In this document: positions 9,443 through 17,069 of the stretch, piece after piece
Layout of the letters: every line of letters begins with the position of its first letter
Position numbering within the stretch: the stretch's first letter is position 1
NCBI RefSeq assembly: GCF_900289115.1
Contig: NZ_LT985196.1
Span: 1,410,085 to 1,474,084 of the forward strand
Origin: Janibacter massiliensis
GTDB taxonomy: Bacteria > Actinomycetota > Actinomycetes > Actinomycetales > Dermatophilaceae
Direction: 5' to 3'
DNA length: 64,000 nucleotides
Position numbers and translations under genes: made by a program
Notes under the pieces: generated by a model
What the model was told of the DNA's origin: nothing
Databases searched by the model: none
What the model saw: only the letters and a program-made list of their open reading frames with translations

Positions 9443-10307
9443 GGAGGCCGGAGCGCATGGCCACGGCCTCGGCGATGGTCTCCCGCACCCACCCGGGATG
9501 GCGCATGAGGTGCTCCCACGCGTACCGCTGCACGTGCCAACCGGCGAGCGCGAACTCCGTGTACCGCCAGCAGTCCGCGGTCAGGGCGTCGCGATGACCG
9601 TGGTGGGCGAAGCTGTCGCACTCCAGCGCGATCCGCAGCCCGGGGTGGCCGACGTCCGGGTGGCGGCGAGCGCCGTCCCGCAGGAGGAGGTCAGGCTGCG
9701 CGACGAAACCGGGCGCGGCGTCCAGGGCATCGGCGCGCAGGGCTGACTCCGGGGGATTGGCTGCCAGCGGCGTCGCTGACCGGGCGACCCTGCGGATGCC
9801 GGGCGCACCCGGTCCGCGCAGGCTCGCCGCGGCGGCGACGAGGTCGGTGCGGGTGATCCCGCCCAGCCGCACGGCTGCGTCGGCGACGGCAAGCGCCTCG
9901 CGGAACGGCAGCAACCGCGCGCAGTCGAGGACGGTACGAACCGGGCTGGTGAGACCGTCCGAGTGCTCGTCGGCCGCGAGATCTGCCCAGAGGATGCGGA
10001 CGCTTGGCGGCACCCGGCGCAGCCCGCGGTTGCGGGGGACGAGCACGGTCACCTCGCGCGGTTGCCGCAGGAGGGGCCAGCCGTGCCGAACCGCGGCGCT
10101 CGGGCCCGCCACGACACCGCCCGCCGTGCTGGCCGCGATGACGTCGTCGCCCGACCCGTCGAGCACGTAGGTCCCACGCCGGGTGCGGACGAGCCGCCCG
10201 GCTGCGACGGCGGTCCGCAGCCGGTGGCGACCGGCCAGCGCCACGATCTCCGACGCCGTGGCGGCCCCGCCGTGCTGAGCGACGGCCATCACGGCGAGAT
10301 CGGTCAC
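9414..10307 (-). CDS. DUF559-type PD-(D/E)XK nuclease with AbiEi-like winged-helix N-terminus
   Basis: A 297-residue protein. Residues 1-55 resemble the winged helix of AbiEi-type antitoxin domains (ATASEIVALAGRHRLRTAVAAGRLVRTRRGTYVL). The C-terminus (about 215-285) resembles DUF559, a Vsr-like nuclease fold: HPDVGHPGLRIALECDS gives the D...ExxD-type core, followed by RDALTADCWRYTEFALAGWHVQRYAWEHL. The activity is unproven. No AbiEii-type partner is adjacent, so a toxin-antitoxin role is not supported. It runs opposite to the surrounding murI-MBL and rph-rdgB genes and is bracketed by near-identical palindromes, suggesting insertion as a cassette. The GTG at 10307 is preceded by GACGAT with a 6-nt gap. 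Confidence 0.72.
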   Translation of the reverse strand: MTDLAVMAVAQHGGAATASEIVALAGRHRLRTAVAAGRLVRTRRGTYVLDGSGDDVIAASTAGGVVAGPSAAVRHGWPLLRQPREVTVLVPRNRGLRRVPPSVRILWADLAADEHSDGLTSPVRTVLDCARLLPFREALAVADAAVRLGGITRTDLVAAAASLRGPGAPGIRRVARSATPLAANPPESALRADALDAAPGFVAQPDLLLRDGARRHPDVGHPGLRIALECDSFAHHGHRDALTADCWRYTEFALAGWHVQRYAWEHLMRHPGWVRETIAEAVAMRSGLPPDMQKRNT

Positions 10308-10372
10308 GCCGGGATCGTCGCGAAGTCCGCGGTGCGGGTCGTCGAGTTCTCCACAGGCGGGCCCGGCGCCTC

Positions 10373-10439
10373 CCGAACATGCAGAAGGGGGGCAAGGGCG
10401 TCGTCCGGGCCCGTTCTGGTCGCTTCTGCATGTCGGGTG
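10373..10439. repeat. Palindromic element B (second of the direct pair)
   Basis: CATGCAGAAG (10378-10387) and CTTCTGCATG (10423-10432) again span 55 nt and are followed by TCGGGTGGG (TCGGGCGGG in element A). It lies between two divergent start codons, where a terminator makes little sense. This favours a dispersed repeat over a plain terminator. Confidence 0.75.
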
Positions 10440-10468
10440 GGCGGACGGGAGTGGGTGACCCGCGGCGA

Positions 10469-10474
10469 TAGCGT
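10469..10474 (+). promoter_or_regulatory. -10 hexamer TAGCGT of the rph promoter
   Basis: TAGCGT ends 6 nt before the rph ATG, implying a leaderless rph-rdgB mRNA. It lies downstream of palindromic element B. Confidence 0.5.
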
Positions 10475-10480
10475 GGCCGC

Positions 10481-11233
10481 ATGACCGACACCCGCCACGA
10501 CGGCCGCGCTCCCGAGGACCTCCGCGAGGTCCGCATCACCCGCAACTGGCTCGACCACGCTGAGGGCAGCGTCCTCGTCGAGTTCGGCCGGACGAGGGTG
10601 CTGTGCGCGGCGACCTTCCAGGAGGGTGTCCCCCGCTGGCTCAAGGGCAAGGGCACCGGGTGGGTCACCGCGGAGTACGAGATGCTGCCGCGCTCGACGA
10701 ACACCCGCTCCGACCGTGAGTCCCGCAAGGGCAAGGTCGGCGGGCGCACCCACGAGATCTCGCGGCTCGTGGGGCGGAGCCTGCGCGCCATCATCGACAC
10801 CGCGCAGCTCGGCGAGAACACGATCGTCCTCGACTGCGACGTCCTCCAGGCCGACGGCGGCACCCGCACCGCGGCCATCACCGGTGCGTACGTGGCGCTC
10901 GCCGACGCGATCGACGACGCCCGCGCTCGCGGCCTCCTCGGGCCGAAGGCCATGCCGCTCACGGGGTCGGTCGCCGCGGTGAGCGTGGGCATCGTCGACG
11001 GCCGACCGGTGTGCGACCTCGACTACCCCGAGGACGTCGCCGCCGGGACCGACATGAACGTCGTCATGACCGGCACGGGGGAGTTCGTCGAGGTGCAGGG
11101 GACGGCCGAGGGCGCCCCGTTCGACCGGGACCTTCTGGGCCAGCTGCTCGACCTCGCGACCGCTGGCTGCGCGCGCCTGACCGAGATCCAGACCGAGGCA
11201 CGGGCCGGCACGCCGCGGGAGCGGGTGCGCTGA
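10481..11233 (+). CDS. rph: Ribonuclease PH
   Basis: A 250-residue phosphorolytic 3'-5' exoribonuclease that trims tRNA 3' ends. The full family pattern is present: [21 protein letters not shown] near residue 20, then [16 protein letters not shown], the RNA- and phosphate-contacting [29 protein letters not shown] (about 70-100), and [19 protein letters not shown] (about 118-136). The length is typical. Its TGA overlaps the rdgB ATG by one base. A -10 element 6 nt upstream fixes the start. Confidence 0.96.
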   Translation: MTDTRHDGRAPEDLREVRITRNWLDHAEGSVLVEFGRTRVLCAATFQEGVPRWLKGKGTGWVTAEYEMLPRSTNTRSDRESRKGKVGGRTHEISRLVGRSLRAIIDTAQLGENTIVLDCDVLQADGGTRTAAITGAYVALADAIDDARARGLLGPKAMPLTGSVAAVSVGIVDGRPVCDLDYPEDVAAGTDMNVVMTGTGEFVEVQGTAEGAPFDRDLLGQLLDLATAGCARLTEIQTEARAGTPRERVR

Positions 11234-11856
11234 TGGCCACCCGCGTCGTCCTCGCCACGCGCAACGCGGGCAAGGTCCACGAGCTGCGGCAGATCCTCGC
11301 CGAGCACGCGGCCGACCTCGACCTCGAGATCGTCTCCGTCGCCGACCTCAACGGCGTCCCCGAGGTGGCGGAGACCGCCGTGACCTTCGAGGGCAACAGC
11401 TGGCTGAAGGCCGAGGCGGTGGCGTCGGCGACCGGGCTCCCCGCGCTCGCGGACGACTCCGGTCTGTGCGTCGACGTCCTGGGCGGTAGCCCGGGGATCT
11501 TCTCCGCGCGCTGGGCGGGCACCGACCTCGACGGGACCGAGCGGGACCGCGCCAACGTCCGACTGCTGCTCGCCCAGCTCGGGGACGTCCCCGACGAGCA
11601 CCGAGCGGCCCGCTTCCGCTGCGCCGCCGTCCTGGCGCTGCCCGACGGGCGCAGCGCCGTCGCCGAGGGACACGTCACGGGGACGGTCGTCCGCGAGCCC
11701 GCCGGCGACAACGGGTTCGGCTACGACCCGATCTTTCGCCCGGACGGTGACCAGCGCACCCTCGCCCAGCACTCGGACGAGGAGAAGAACGCCATCAGCC
11801 ACCGCGGGGCGGCCTTCCGGGCGATGGTGCCGCACCTGCGGGAGCTGCTGGGCTGA
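11233..11856 (+). CDS. rdgB: XTP/dITP diphosphatase (Ham1/RdgB)
   Basis: A 207-residue nucleotide pyrophosphatase that removes ITP, dITP and XTP from nucleotide pools. Motifs are VLATRNAGKVHELR (5-18), LADDSGLCVDVLGGSPGIFSARWAG (about 70-94), GFGYDPIFRP (about 160) and SHRGAAFRAM near the C-terminus. The ATG at 11233 overlaps the rph stop in TGATG, a standard rph-rdgB coupling. Confidence 0.95.
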   Translation: MATRVVLATRNAGKVHELRQILAEHAADLDLEIVSVADLNGVPEVAETAVTFEGNSWLKAEAVASATGLPALADDSGLCVDVLGGSPGIFSARWAGTDLDGTERDRANVRLLLAQLGDVPDEHRAARFRCAAVLALPDGRSAVAEGHVTGTVVREPAGDNGFGYDPIFRPDGDQRTLAQHSDEEKNAISHRGAAFRAMVPHLRELLG

Positions 11857-11860
11857 GGAG

Positions 11861-11942
<82 letters not shown>

Positions 11943-11965
11943 GTCCGGGGTGGGAGTCTAGGGCC

Positions 11966-12424
11966 GTGACGACCCACCGGTACTCGACGGCGCTGCGGTG
12001 GTCGGGCTCGACGGCGGTCGGGTACGAGGGGTACTCCCGCCAGCACCACCTCGTCGTCGGCCCGGAGGCGCTCGCGGCCTCGGCCGACCACGCCTTCCTC
12101 GGCGACCCCGCGCGGGTCAACCCCGAGCAGCTCCTCCTCGCGGCGGCGAGCTCGTGCCAGCTCCTCAGCTTCCTCGCCGTCGCCGCCCGGGCGCGGGTGG
12201 ACGTCGTCGACTACACCGACGACGCGAGCGCCGTCATGCCCGAGGACGAGCCGCCCCTGCGGGTCACGGCGATCACCCTTCGCCCACGGATCACGGTCAC
12301 GGGGGCTCCGCCGCGGGCGAAGGTCGAGCGGCTCGTCGAGGTCGCGCACCGCGAGTGCTTCATCGCGCGGTCGCTCACGTCGCAGATCACGCTCGAGCCG
12401 ACGATCCTCGGCTGCGCGGACTGA
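11966..12424 (+). CDS. OsmC/Ohr family protein
   Basis: A 152-residue member of the OsmC/Ohr superfamily. NPEQLLLAAASSCQLLSFLAVAAR (about 52-75) carries the first redox cysteine, and AHRECFIARSLT (about 129-140) the second. Family members reduce organic hydroperoxides with dithiol donors, though many OsmC-like proteins are untested. The GTG at 11966 begins just after the divergent tRNA-Leu. The 3' end overlaps the convergent cbiO gene by 38 nt. Confidence 0.88.
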   Translation: MTTHRYSTALRWSGSTAVGYEGYSRQHHLVVGPEALAASADHAFLGDPARVNPEQLLLAAASSCQLLSFLAVAARARVDVVDYTDDASAVMPEDEPPLRVTAITLRPRITVTGAPPRAKVERLVEVAHRECFIARSLTSQITLEPTILGCAD

Positions 12425-13160
12425 CCGACCGGGGGTCGAAGCCGTAGGGCAGCTCGAGCCGGTGGGCCCGCATGAGCGCGGCGTCGGCGAGGACCTCGGC
12501 GGTCGGCCCGTCGGCGACGACGACGCCGCCGTCGAGGACGGCGGAGCGCTCGCACAGCTCGAGGGCGTACGGCAGGTCGTGGGTGACCATGAGGATCGTC
12601 GTGTCGAGCCCGTCGAGGACGTCGGCGAGCTCCCGCCGGGCCGCGGGGTCGAGGTTGCTCGTCGGCTCGTCGAGCACGAGGAGGTCGGGCTCCATCGCGA
12701 GCACCGTCGCCACCGCCACCCGCCGCTTCTGGCCGAACGACAGGTGGTTCGGGGCGCGGTCGCGCGCGTCGAGCATGCCGACGAGCTCGAGCGCCCGGCG
12801 GACGCGCGCGTCGAGCTCGGCGCCGCGGAGCCCGAGGTTACGGGGGCCGAAGGCGACGTCCTCGCGCACGGTCGGCATGAAGAGCTGGTCGTCCGGGTCC
12901 TGGAAGACGACCCCGACGCGTCGGCGGACCTCGCGCGCCGTGCGTCGGGAGACGGTCGTCCCCGAGACGACGACCTCACCCGCGCCCGCCTCGAGGATCC
13001 CGTTGAGGTGCAGGACGAGGGTCGTCTTCCCTGCGCCGTTCGGCCCCAGGAGCGCCACCCGTTCCCCGCGCTCGATCCGCAGGTCGACCCCGAAGAGGCT
13101 CTGGTGGCCGTCGGGGTAGGCGTGCGCGAGCCGACGCACCTCCAGGACGGGGGTGCTCAT
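12387..13160 (-). CDS. cbiO: ECF transporter ATP-binding protein (CbiO type)
   Basis: A 257-residue ABC ATPase of the cobalt/nickel ECF class. Walker A LLGPNGAGKTT (about 37-47), a Q-loop VFQDPDDQLFMPTVREDVAFGPRNLGL typical of CbiO (about 83-109), signature LSFGQKRRVAVA (about 136) and Walker B LLVLDEPTSNLD (about 155) are present, with His in VTHDLPYA. The ATG at 13160 overlaps the cbiQ stop by 4 nt. It is the last gene of a four-gene operon. The C-terminal 15 residues (RSVSPRSRGSSARA) run into the antisense 3' end of the OsmC gene. Confidence 0.92.
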   Translation of the reverse strand: MSTPVLEVRRLAHAYPDGHQSLFGVDLRIERGERVALLGPNGAGKTTLVLHLNGILEAGAGEVVVSGTTVSRRTAREVRRRVGVVFQDPDDQLFMPTVREDVAFGPRNLGLRGAELDARVRRALELVGMLDARDRAPNHLSFGQKRRVAVATVLAMEPDLLVLDEPTSNLDPAARRELADVLDGLDTTILMVTHDLPYALELCERSAVLDGGVVVADGPTAEVLADAALMRAHRLELPYGFDPRSVSPRSRGSSARA

Positions 13161-13927
13161 GCGGCGACCCGCGCGGTGAGGCTCGCGAGCACGACCACCG
13201 CAGGCAGGGCAAGCGCCGCGGCCCACCCGCGAGTGGTGGCGCCGTCGGGGTCGGCCGGGAGGCGCTCACCGCCGCCTCGGGAGAGCATCGCGAGGTGGAC
13301 GCGCTCGCCGCGCTCGTAGGACCGGACGAACAGACCCCCGGCGCTCGTCGCCAGGACCGGCCACGAGCGGACGTCACGGGCGTCGAAGCCGCGGGCCGCG
13401 CGCGCGACGGCCATCCGACGCCACTGACCGGTGACCACGTCGAGGTAGCGCACCATGAACGAGAGGATGTCGACGAGCGCGCCCGGCAGCCGCAGCAGCC
13501 GCAGCCCGCCGACGAGGTGGGCGGGGGAGGTCGTGCTCGCCAGGACGACGGCGGCGAGGGTGCCGAGCGTCGCTCGAGCGAGGAAGGTCGCGGCGGCGGA
13601 GAGGCCGTGGGTGGACACGGTGACGTCGGGAAGCCCGGGCACGGCCACCCGCGGGCCGGTCGCGACGAACGGCAGGGCGAGCGCGAAGACGACGAACGGG
13701 ATCTCGATCGCCAGCCCTCGGACGACGGCCGCGACGTCCAGACGGGCGAGCAGGACGGCGAGGGCGAGGGCCGTGGCAGCGACCCCGTAGACCCACCACG
13801 CGCCGGGGGGTGCGGCCACCACCGCGACGACGAAGACGACGAGGGCGACGAGCTTCGTGCGAGCCGGGAGGCGGTGGACGGGCGAGTCCGCGGCGCGGCG
13901 CCCGCCCCTGCCGTGGGGGCCGCTCAC
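13157..13927 (-). CDS. cbiQ: ECF transporter transmembrane component (CbiQ/EcfT type)
   Basis: A 256-residue membrane protein linking the substrate-capture subunits to the ATPase. It has several hydrophobic segments (about 25-45, 50-70, 75-95, 115-135, 235-252). The cytoplasmic coupling motifs typical of EcfT appear as MAVARAARGFDARDVRSW (about 170-187) and RGERVHLAMLSRG (about 203-215). The GTG at 13927 overlaps the PDGLE gene stop by 4 nt. The N-terminal HGRGGRRAADSPVHRLPARTK is the usual polar leader. Confidence 0.9.
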   Translation of the reverse strand: MSGPHGRGGRRAADSPVHRLPARTKLVALVVFVVAVVAAPPGAWWVYGVAATALALAVLLARLDVAAVVRGLAIEIPFVVFALALPFVATGPRVAVPGLPDVTVSTHGLSAAATFLARATLGTLAAVVLASTTSPAHLVGGLRLLRLPGALVDILSFMVRYLDVVTGQWRRMAVARAARGFDARDVRSWPVLATSAGGLFVRSYERGERVHLAMLSRGGGERLPADPDGATTRGWAAALALPAVVVLASLTARVAA

Positions 13928-14226
13928 CCCCGTCGGGCGAGCGCCCGCGCGAGCACCGTCATGAGGACGCCCACGACGACGATGCCGACGAGCCCGGCGA
14001 TGCTCGTGCCGAGCGGTCCGTCGAGCCCCCTGAGCCCGTAGTCGGCCAGCGGCGAGCCCGCGGTCGGCGAACCGGTCGCGGTGCCGCCGAAGCCGGTGCG
14101 CTCGGCAACGTACTCGAGCCCGTCGGGGTGGCTCGAGGCCCACAGGGAGAGCACCCCGGCGACGAGGGCCGAGAGGGCGAACCCCACGAGGACGAAGGTC
14201 CGGGTCGACACTCGCCGGCCGGTCAT
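13924..14226 (-). CDS. PDGLE domain protein (CbiN-like subunit)
   Basis: A 100-residue protein with two membrane segments (about 11-30 and 75-95). They flank an exported loop with the diagnostic SSHPDGLEYVAE motif (about 31-42). This is the actinobacterial counterpart of CbiN/NikN, the small subunit that supports metal loading of CbiM. It overlaps its neighbours by 4 nt on both sides, locking it into the operon. Confidence 0.9.
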   Translation of the reverse strand: MTGRRVSTRTFVLVGFALSALVAGVLSLWASSHPDGLEYVAERTGFGGTATGSPTAGSPLADYGLRGLDGPLGTSIAGLVGIVVVGVLMTVLARALARRG

Positions 14227-14924
14227 GCCGGGGCTCCCGCGGTGGAGCGGTCACGGATCTCGAGGGTGCGCTCGGGGAGGTAGGAGCGGGCGGCGTGGAC
14301 GAGGTCCGGTCGGGTCGCGAGCACGGCGGAGACGACGAGCGCCGTGATCGCGCCCTCGCCGATCCCGATGACGGCGTGCCAGCCGACCATCGCCGCGAGG
14401 ACGGCGGCCGGGTCGACCGGCGCGGTCCCGCCGACCGCGAAGAGGGCGGTGAAGACGACCGACGTGGTGACGACCGACGCCCAGGCAGCGACGCCGGCGA
14501 CGACGGGCAGGACACCGATCCGACGGGGGAGCGCCGCGGCGAGGACGTGGAGGACGGCCCAGCCGGCCCACACCGCCGCGACACCCATGAGAGTGACGTT
14601 CGTGCCCAGGGCGGTGATCCCGCCGTCGGCGAAGAGCAGCGCCTGGACGAGGAGGACCGCGGTGAGGCACAGGGTCGCCGTCCACGGGCCGACGAGAACC
14701 ATCGCGAGGACCCCGCCGAGCAGGTGGCCGGAGGTCCCGGCGCCGACGGGGAAGTTGATCATCTGCGCGGCGAAGACGAACACGGCGACGAGGCCGGCCA
14801 GCGGCGCGGTCTTCTCGTCCAGCTCACGTCGGGCGCCCCGCAGGGACAGGGCGACGGCCCCCGCAGCGACGACCGCCGTCGCGGCCGAGGCTGGCGCGTC
14901 GAGGAATCCATCGGGCACGTGCAC
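14223..14924 (-). CDS. cbiM: ECF transporter S-component, cobalt/nickel (CbiM/NikM)
   Basis: A 233-residue substrate-binding membrane protein. The mature N-terminus must be exact in this family because metal is bound by the first residues; here GTG-HVPDGFLDAP matches the usual MHIPDGFL. That fixes the start at 14924, and an AGGAG lies about 12 nt upstream. The family motifs AAQMINFPVGAGTSGHLLGG (about 55-74) and GWHAVIGIGEGAITALVV (about 182-199) carry further ligands. Nickel versus cobalt cannot be read from sequence alone; a possible Nur site upstream favours nickel. No cobalamin riboswitch fits in the short leader. Confidence 0.93.
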   Translation of the reverse strand: MHVPDGFLDAPASAATAVVAAGAVALSLRGARRELDEKTAPLAGLVAVFVFAAQMINFPVGAGTSGHLLGGVLAMVLVGPWTATLCLTAVLLVQALLFADGGITALGTNVTLMGVAAVWAGWAVLHVLAAALPRRIGVLPVVAGVAAWASVVTTSVVFTALFAVGGTAPVDPAAVLAAMVGWHAVIGIGEGAITALVVSAVLATRPDLVHAARSYLPERTLEIRDRSTAGAPA

Positions 14925-15001
14925 GGTGGCCCCAGCTCCTTGGTCCGTTAGGTTGGCGCAGCGGCCGGGTCTCCGGCCCGTCATCGATGCTAGACCCTCA
15001 G

Positions 15002-15018
15002 TTGCACATCGGTTGCAT
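15002..15018. promoter_or_regulatory. Possible Nur (nickel-uptake regulator) box
   Basis: TTGCAC-ATCGG-TTGCAT matches 10 of 12 positions of the Streptomyces Nur box as I recall it (TTGCAA-N5-TTGCAA). It lies 78 nt upstream of cbiM and 26 nt upstream of bcp, in the divergent promoter region. Confidence 0.4.
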
Positions 15019-15043
15019 CTGGGTCCGGACCGAGGAGGACTCC

Positions 15044-15514
15044 GTGGCAGACCGGCTCGCCCCCGGCGACACCGCCCCCGACTTCACGCTCCAGGACGAC
15101 ACGGGCGACGAGGTCACCCTCTCGGACCTGCGCGGGCGCAAGGTGATCGTCTACGTCTACCCGGCGGCCCTGACGCCGGGTTGCACCACGCAGGCGTGCG
15201 ACTTCACCGACAACCTCGACGACCTGGCGGGCCACGGTTACGAGGTCCTCGGCATCTCGCCGGACGCCCCGGCGAAGCTCGCCCGGTTCCGCGAGAAGGA
15301 GTCGCTGACGGTGCGCCTGCTGTCCGACCCCGACAAGGCGGTGCTGCGGCGCTGGGGGGCCTTCGGGGAGAAGAAGCTGTACGGCAAGACCGTCGAGGGT
15401 GTCATCCGCTCCACCTTCGTCATCGACGAGGAGGGGACGGTCACCCACGCCTGGTACAACGTGCGCGCCAGCGGGCACGTGGCAAAGTTGCGCCGAGACC
15501 TCGGACTGGACTGA
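15044..15514 (+). CDS. bcp: Thioredoxin-dependent thiol peroxidase (Bcp/PrxQ)
   Basis: A 156-residue peroxiredoxin. The peroxidatic cysteine and the resolving cysteine five residues later are both present in LTPGCTTQACDFTDN (about 44-58), the two-cysteine Bcp arrangement. APDFTLQDDTGDEVTLSDLRG near the N-terminus and RSTFVIDEEG near the C-terminus are typical. The GTG at 15044 follows a GGAGGA at about 15034. It is divergent from the metal transporter operon. A DUF3618 gene follows 11 nt after its stop. Confidence 0.93.
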   Translation: MADRLAPGDTAPDFTLQDDTGDEVTLSDLRGRKVIVYVYPAALTPGCTTQACDFTDNLDDLAGHGYEVLGISPDAPAKLARFREKESLTVRLLSDPDKAVLRRWGAFGEKKLYGKTVEGVIRSTFVIDEEGTVTHAWYNVRASGHVAKLRRDLGLD

Positions 15515-15525
15515 AGGAGACGACC

Positions 15526-15786
15526 ATGGGGAACAACTCCTCGCTCAACGACATCGAAGCGGACATCGCAGCGAGCCGCGACCGCCTGGCCCGCACGATC
15601 GACGAGCTGTCGGAGCGGGCGACGCCGAAGGCGATCGTCGCGCGGCAGAAGGCCGACGCGAAGGCGCGCTTCGCCTCCGCCACCACGGACGAGGCGGGCC
15701 AGGTCCGGGACGAGATCATCGGCGCGGTCGCCGCTCTGGGCATCGCGCTGGTCGTCATCGGGCTCGTTCGCCGCGCCCGATCCTGA
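15526..15786 (+). CDS. DUF3618 family small membrane protein
   Basis: An 86-residue protein. The N-terminal IEADIAASRDRLARTIDELSERATPKAIVARQK is the DUF3618 signature, an amphipathic helical segment. It is followed by one C-terminal membrane helix (about 63-80) and a basic tail RRARS. The function is unknown. The ATG is preceded by GAAGGAGA at good spacing. It probably shares the bcp transcript. Confidence 0.9.
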   Translation: MGNNSSLNDIEADIAASRDRLARTIDELSERATPKAIVARQKADAKARFASATTDEAGQVRDEIIGAVAALGIALVVIGLVRRARS

Positions 15787-15850
15787 CCGAGGGGGGAGGG
15801 GCCGGCTCGATTTGGTCCGCCGACCGGGCCCGTGTACCTTCTTCCTTCGC

Positions 15851-15926
<76 letters not shown>

Positions 15927-15928
15927 CC

Positions 15929-15968
15929 GACGACGAAGGGCCCCGGCATCATGCCGGGGCCCGTCGTC
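15929..15968. terminator. Strong hairpin after tRNA-Lys
   Basis: GGGCCCCGGCAT (15938-15949) pairs with ATGCCGGGGCCC (15951-15962), extended by CGACGA and TCGTCG outside. It lies between tRNA-Lys and the convergent copC gene, so it can end both transcripts. Confidence 0.85.
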
Positions 15969-15974
15969 GTGCGC

Positions 15975-16826
15975 TCAGCCGCGCCTGTAGTACCGCGGGT
16001 CGTACCCGTCGCCACCGTCCGCCCGGCCGCCGCGGGACAGGTCGATCTCGGCGTCGCGATCCCGGCGGCGCATGATCCAGAACAGCGCGCCGGCGAGGAG
16101 GAGGGCGAGCACCCCGAGCGCCGGCAGCAGCCAGTTCCTCAGGCCGTCGTTCCCGTCGTCGTCGGTCGATGCCGGGACGACCTGGTCGGTCGAGGTGCTG
16201 GACGAGCTCGGCGTGTCCGAGGAAGCGGTCGGCGTGGACTCGGTCGTGGTCGGCGTGGTCTCGCTCGTCGTCGGCTCGCTCGTCGTCGACGTGCTCCCGG
16301 CCGAGGTCGGGCTGCTCGTGGTCGCCGGCGGGGTGCTCGTGGTCGAGGTCGGGGCGGGGGTGGAGGTCGTCGTCGGAGGCTTCGTCGCGTGGGTCTTCGA
16401 GGCGGACGGCTCCACCCCGTCACCCTTGCCGTCGCCGACCTGGAAGGAGAAGGAGCCGCTCACCGGGTGCCCGTCCTTGCTCGTCACCTTGTAGGCGACG
16501 CTGTACCGGCCCTCGTCGAGCGGGCTCCTCACCGGCTGGTAGACGGCGGACCCCTCGGCCTCCGCCGCACCCTTGGTCACGTCCTCCCCGCCGTCGGAGG
16601 TCACCCGGATCGTCACGAACTTCGGGTCGATCGGCTCGTTGAAGACGAGCGCCACCTCCGGCGGGGAGGCCGACAACGTGGCGCCGTCCGACGGGCTCGT
16701 GCGGACGAGCTTCGCGTGGGCCTGCGCGGGCAGGACCCCGGCCAGGAGCATCGGGAGCATGGCGCACAGCACGAGGAGGACGCGGATCGGCGTGGAGCGG
16801 ACGGGGGACACGGGCGTCGTGGTCAC
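15975..16826 (-). CDS. CopC/YcnJ-like copper-resistance domain, membrane-anchored
   Basis: A 283-residue exported protein. It has a signal peptide (about 10-36, ending AQAHA) and a CopC beta-sandwich starting exactly at the mature N-terminal His (HAKLVRTSPSDGATLSASPPEVALVFNEPID), a known copper ligand position. SKDGHPVSGSFSFQV closes the domain. A Ser/Thr/Pro-rich linker of about 80 residues spans the wall. A single C-terminal membrane helix (about 235-255) and a basic tail with YDPRYYRRG follow. The GTG at 16826 is chosen; ATGs at 16844 and 16853 are possible. The partner CopD domain is not nearby. Confidence 0.88.
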   Translation of the reverse strand: MTTTPVSPVRSTPIRVLLVLCAMLPMLLAGVLPAQAHAKLVRTSPSDGATLSASPPEVALVFNEPIDPKFVTIRVTSDGGEDVTKGAAEAEGSAVYQPVRSPLDEGRYSVAYKVTSKDGHPVSGSFSFQVGDGKGDGVEPSASKTHATKPPTTTSTPAPTSTTSTPPATTSSPTSAGSTSTTSEPTTSETTPTTTESTPTASSDTPSSSSTSTDQVVPASTDDDGNDGLRNWLLPALGVLALLLAGALFWIMRRRDRDAEIDLSRGGRADGGDGYDPRYYRRG

Positions 16827-16879
16827 CCGTCCATCGTGCCCCATGGGCACCACGTGTCACACCGGCGCGCCGTGGGAGG

Positions 16880-16885
16880 TATGAT
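16880..16885 (+). promoter_or_regulatory. Probable -10 TATGAT of tRNA-His
   Basis: TATGAT lies 58 nt upstream of the tRNA-His gene and downstream of the divergent copC start. No clear -35 was identified. Confidence 0.35.
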
Positions 16886-16943
16886 CGTCGCTGCGCTCGC
16901 GACCGGCACGCCCAGCACCGCTGGAATGCCGGTCGTCGTTCGT

Positions 16944-17020
16944 GGTGGGTGTAGCTCAGCTGGTAGAGCACCGCGTTGTGGTCGCGGGTGTCGCGGGTTC
17001 AAGTCCCGTCACTCACCCCA
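16944..17020 (+). tRNA. tRNA-His (anticodon GUG)
   Basis: The anticodon stem CCGCG/CGCGG holds the loop TTGTGGT, giving GUG. The acceptor GTGGGTG pairs with CACTCAC, and the extra 5' G (-1) can pair with the discriminator C, both marks of tRNA-His. CCA is encoded (17018-17020). Confidence 0.96.
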
Positions 17021-17024
17021 GATG

Positions 17025-17057
17025 CCGAAGGCCCCCGAGATCCTCGGGGGCCTTCGG
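17025..17057. terminator. Hairpin after tRNA-His
   Basis: CCGAAGGCCCCCGAG pairs with CTCGGGGGCCTTCGG across a 3-nt loop. It lies between tRNA-His and the convergent orn gene. Confidence 0.85.
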
Positions 17058-17069
17058 GCTGCCTGCGGC

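Noticed and set aside
9414-10307. A type IV toxin-antitoxin system (AbiE)
   Set aside because: Only the AbiEi-like winged helix is shared; there is no AbiEii nucleotidyltransferase next to it and the C-terminus resembles a nuclease.
14925-15000. Cobalamin riboswitch in front of cbiM
   Set aside because: The leader is under 80 nt and lacks a B12-box-like sequence; a B12 riboswitch needs about 200 nt.
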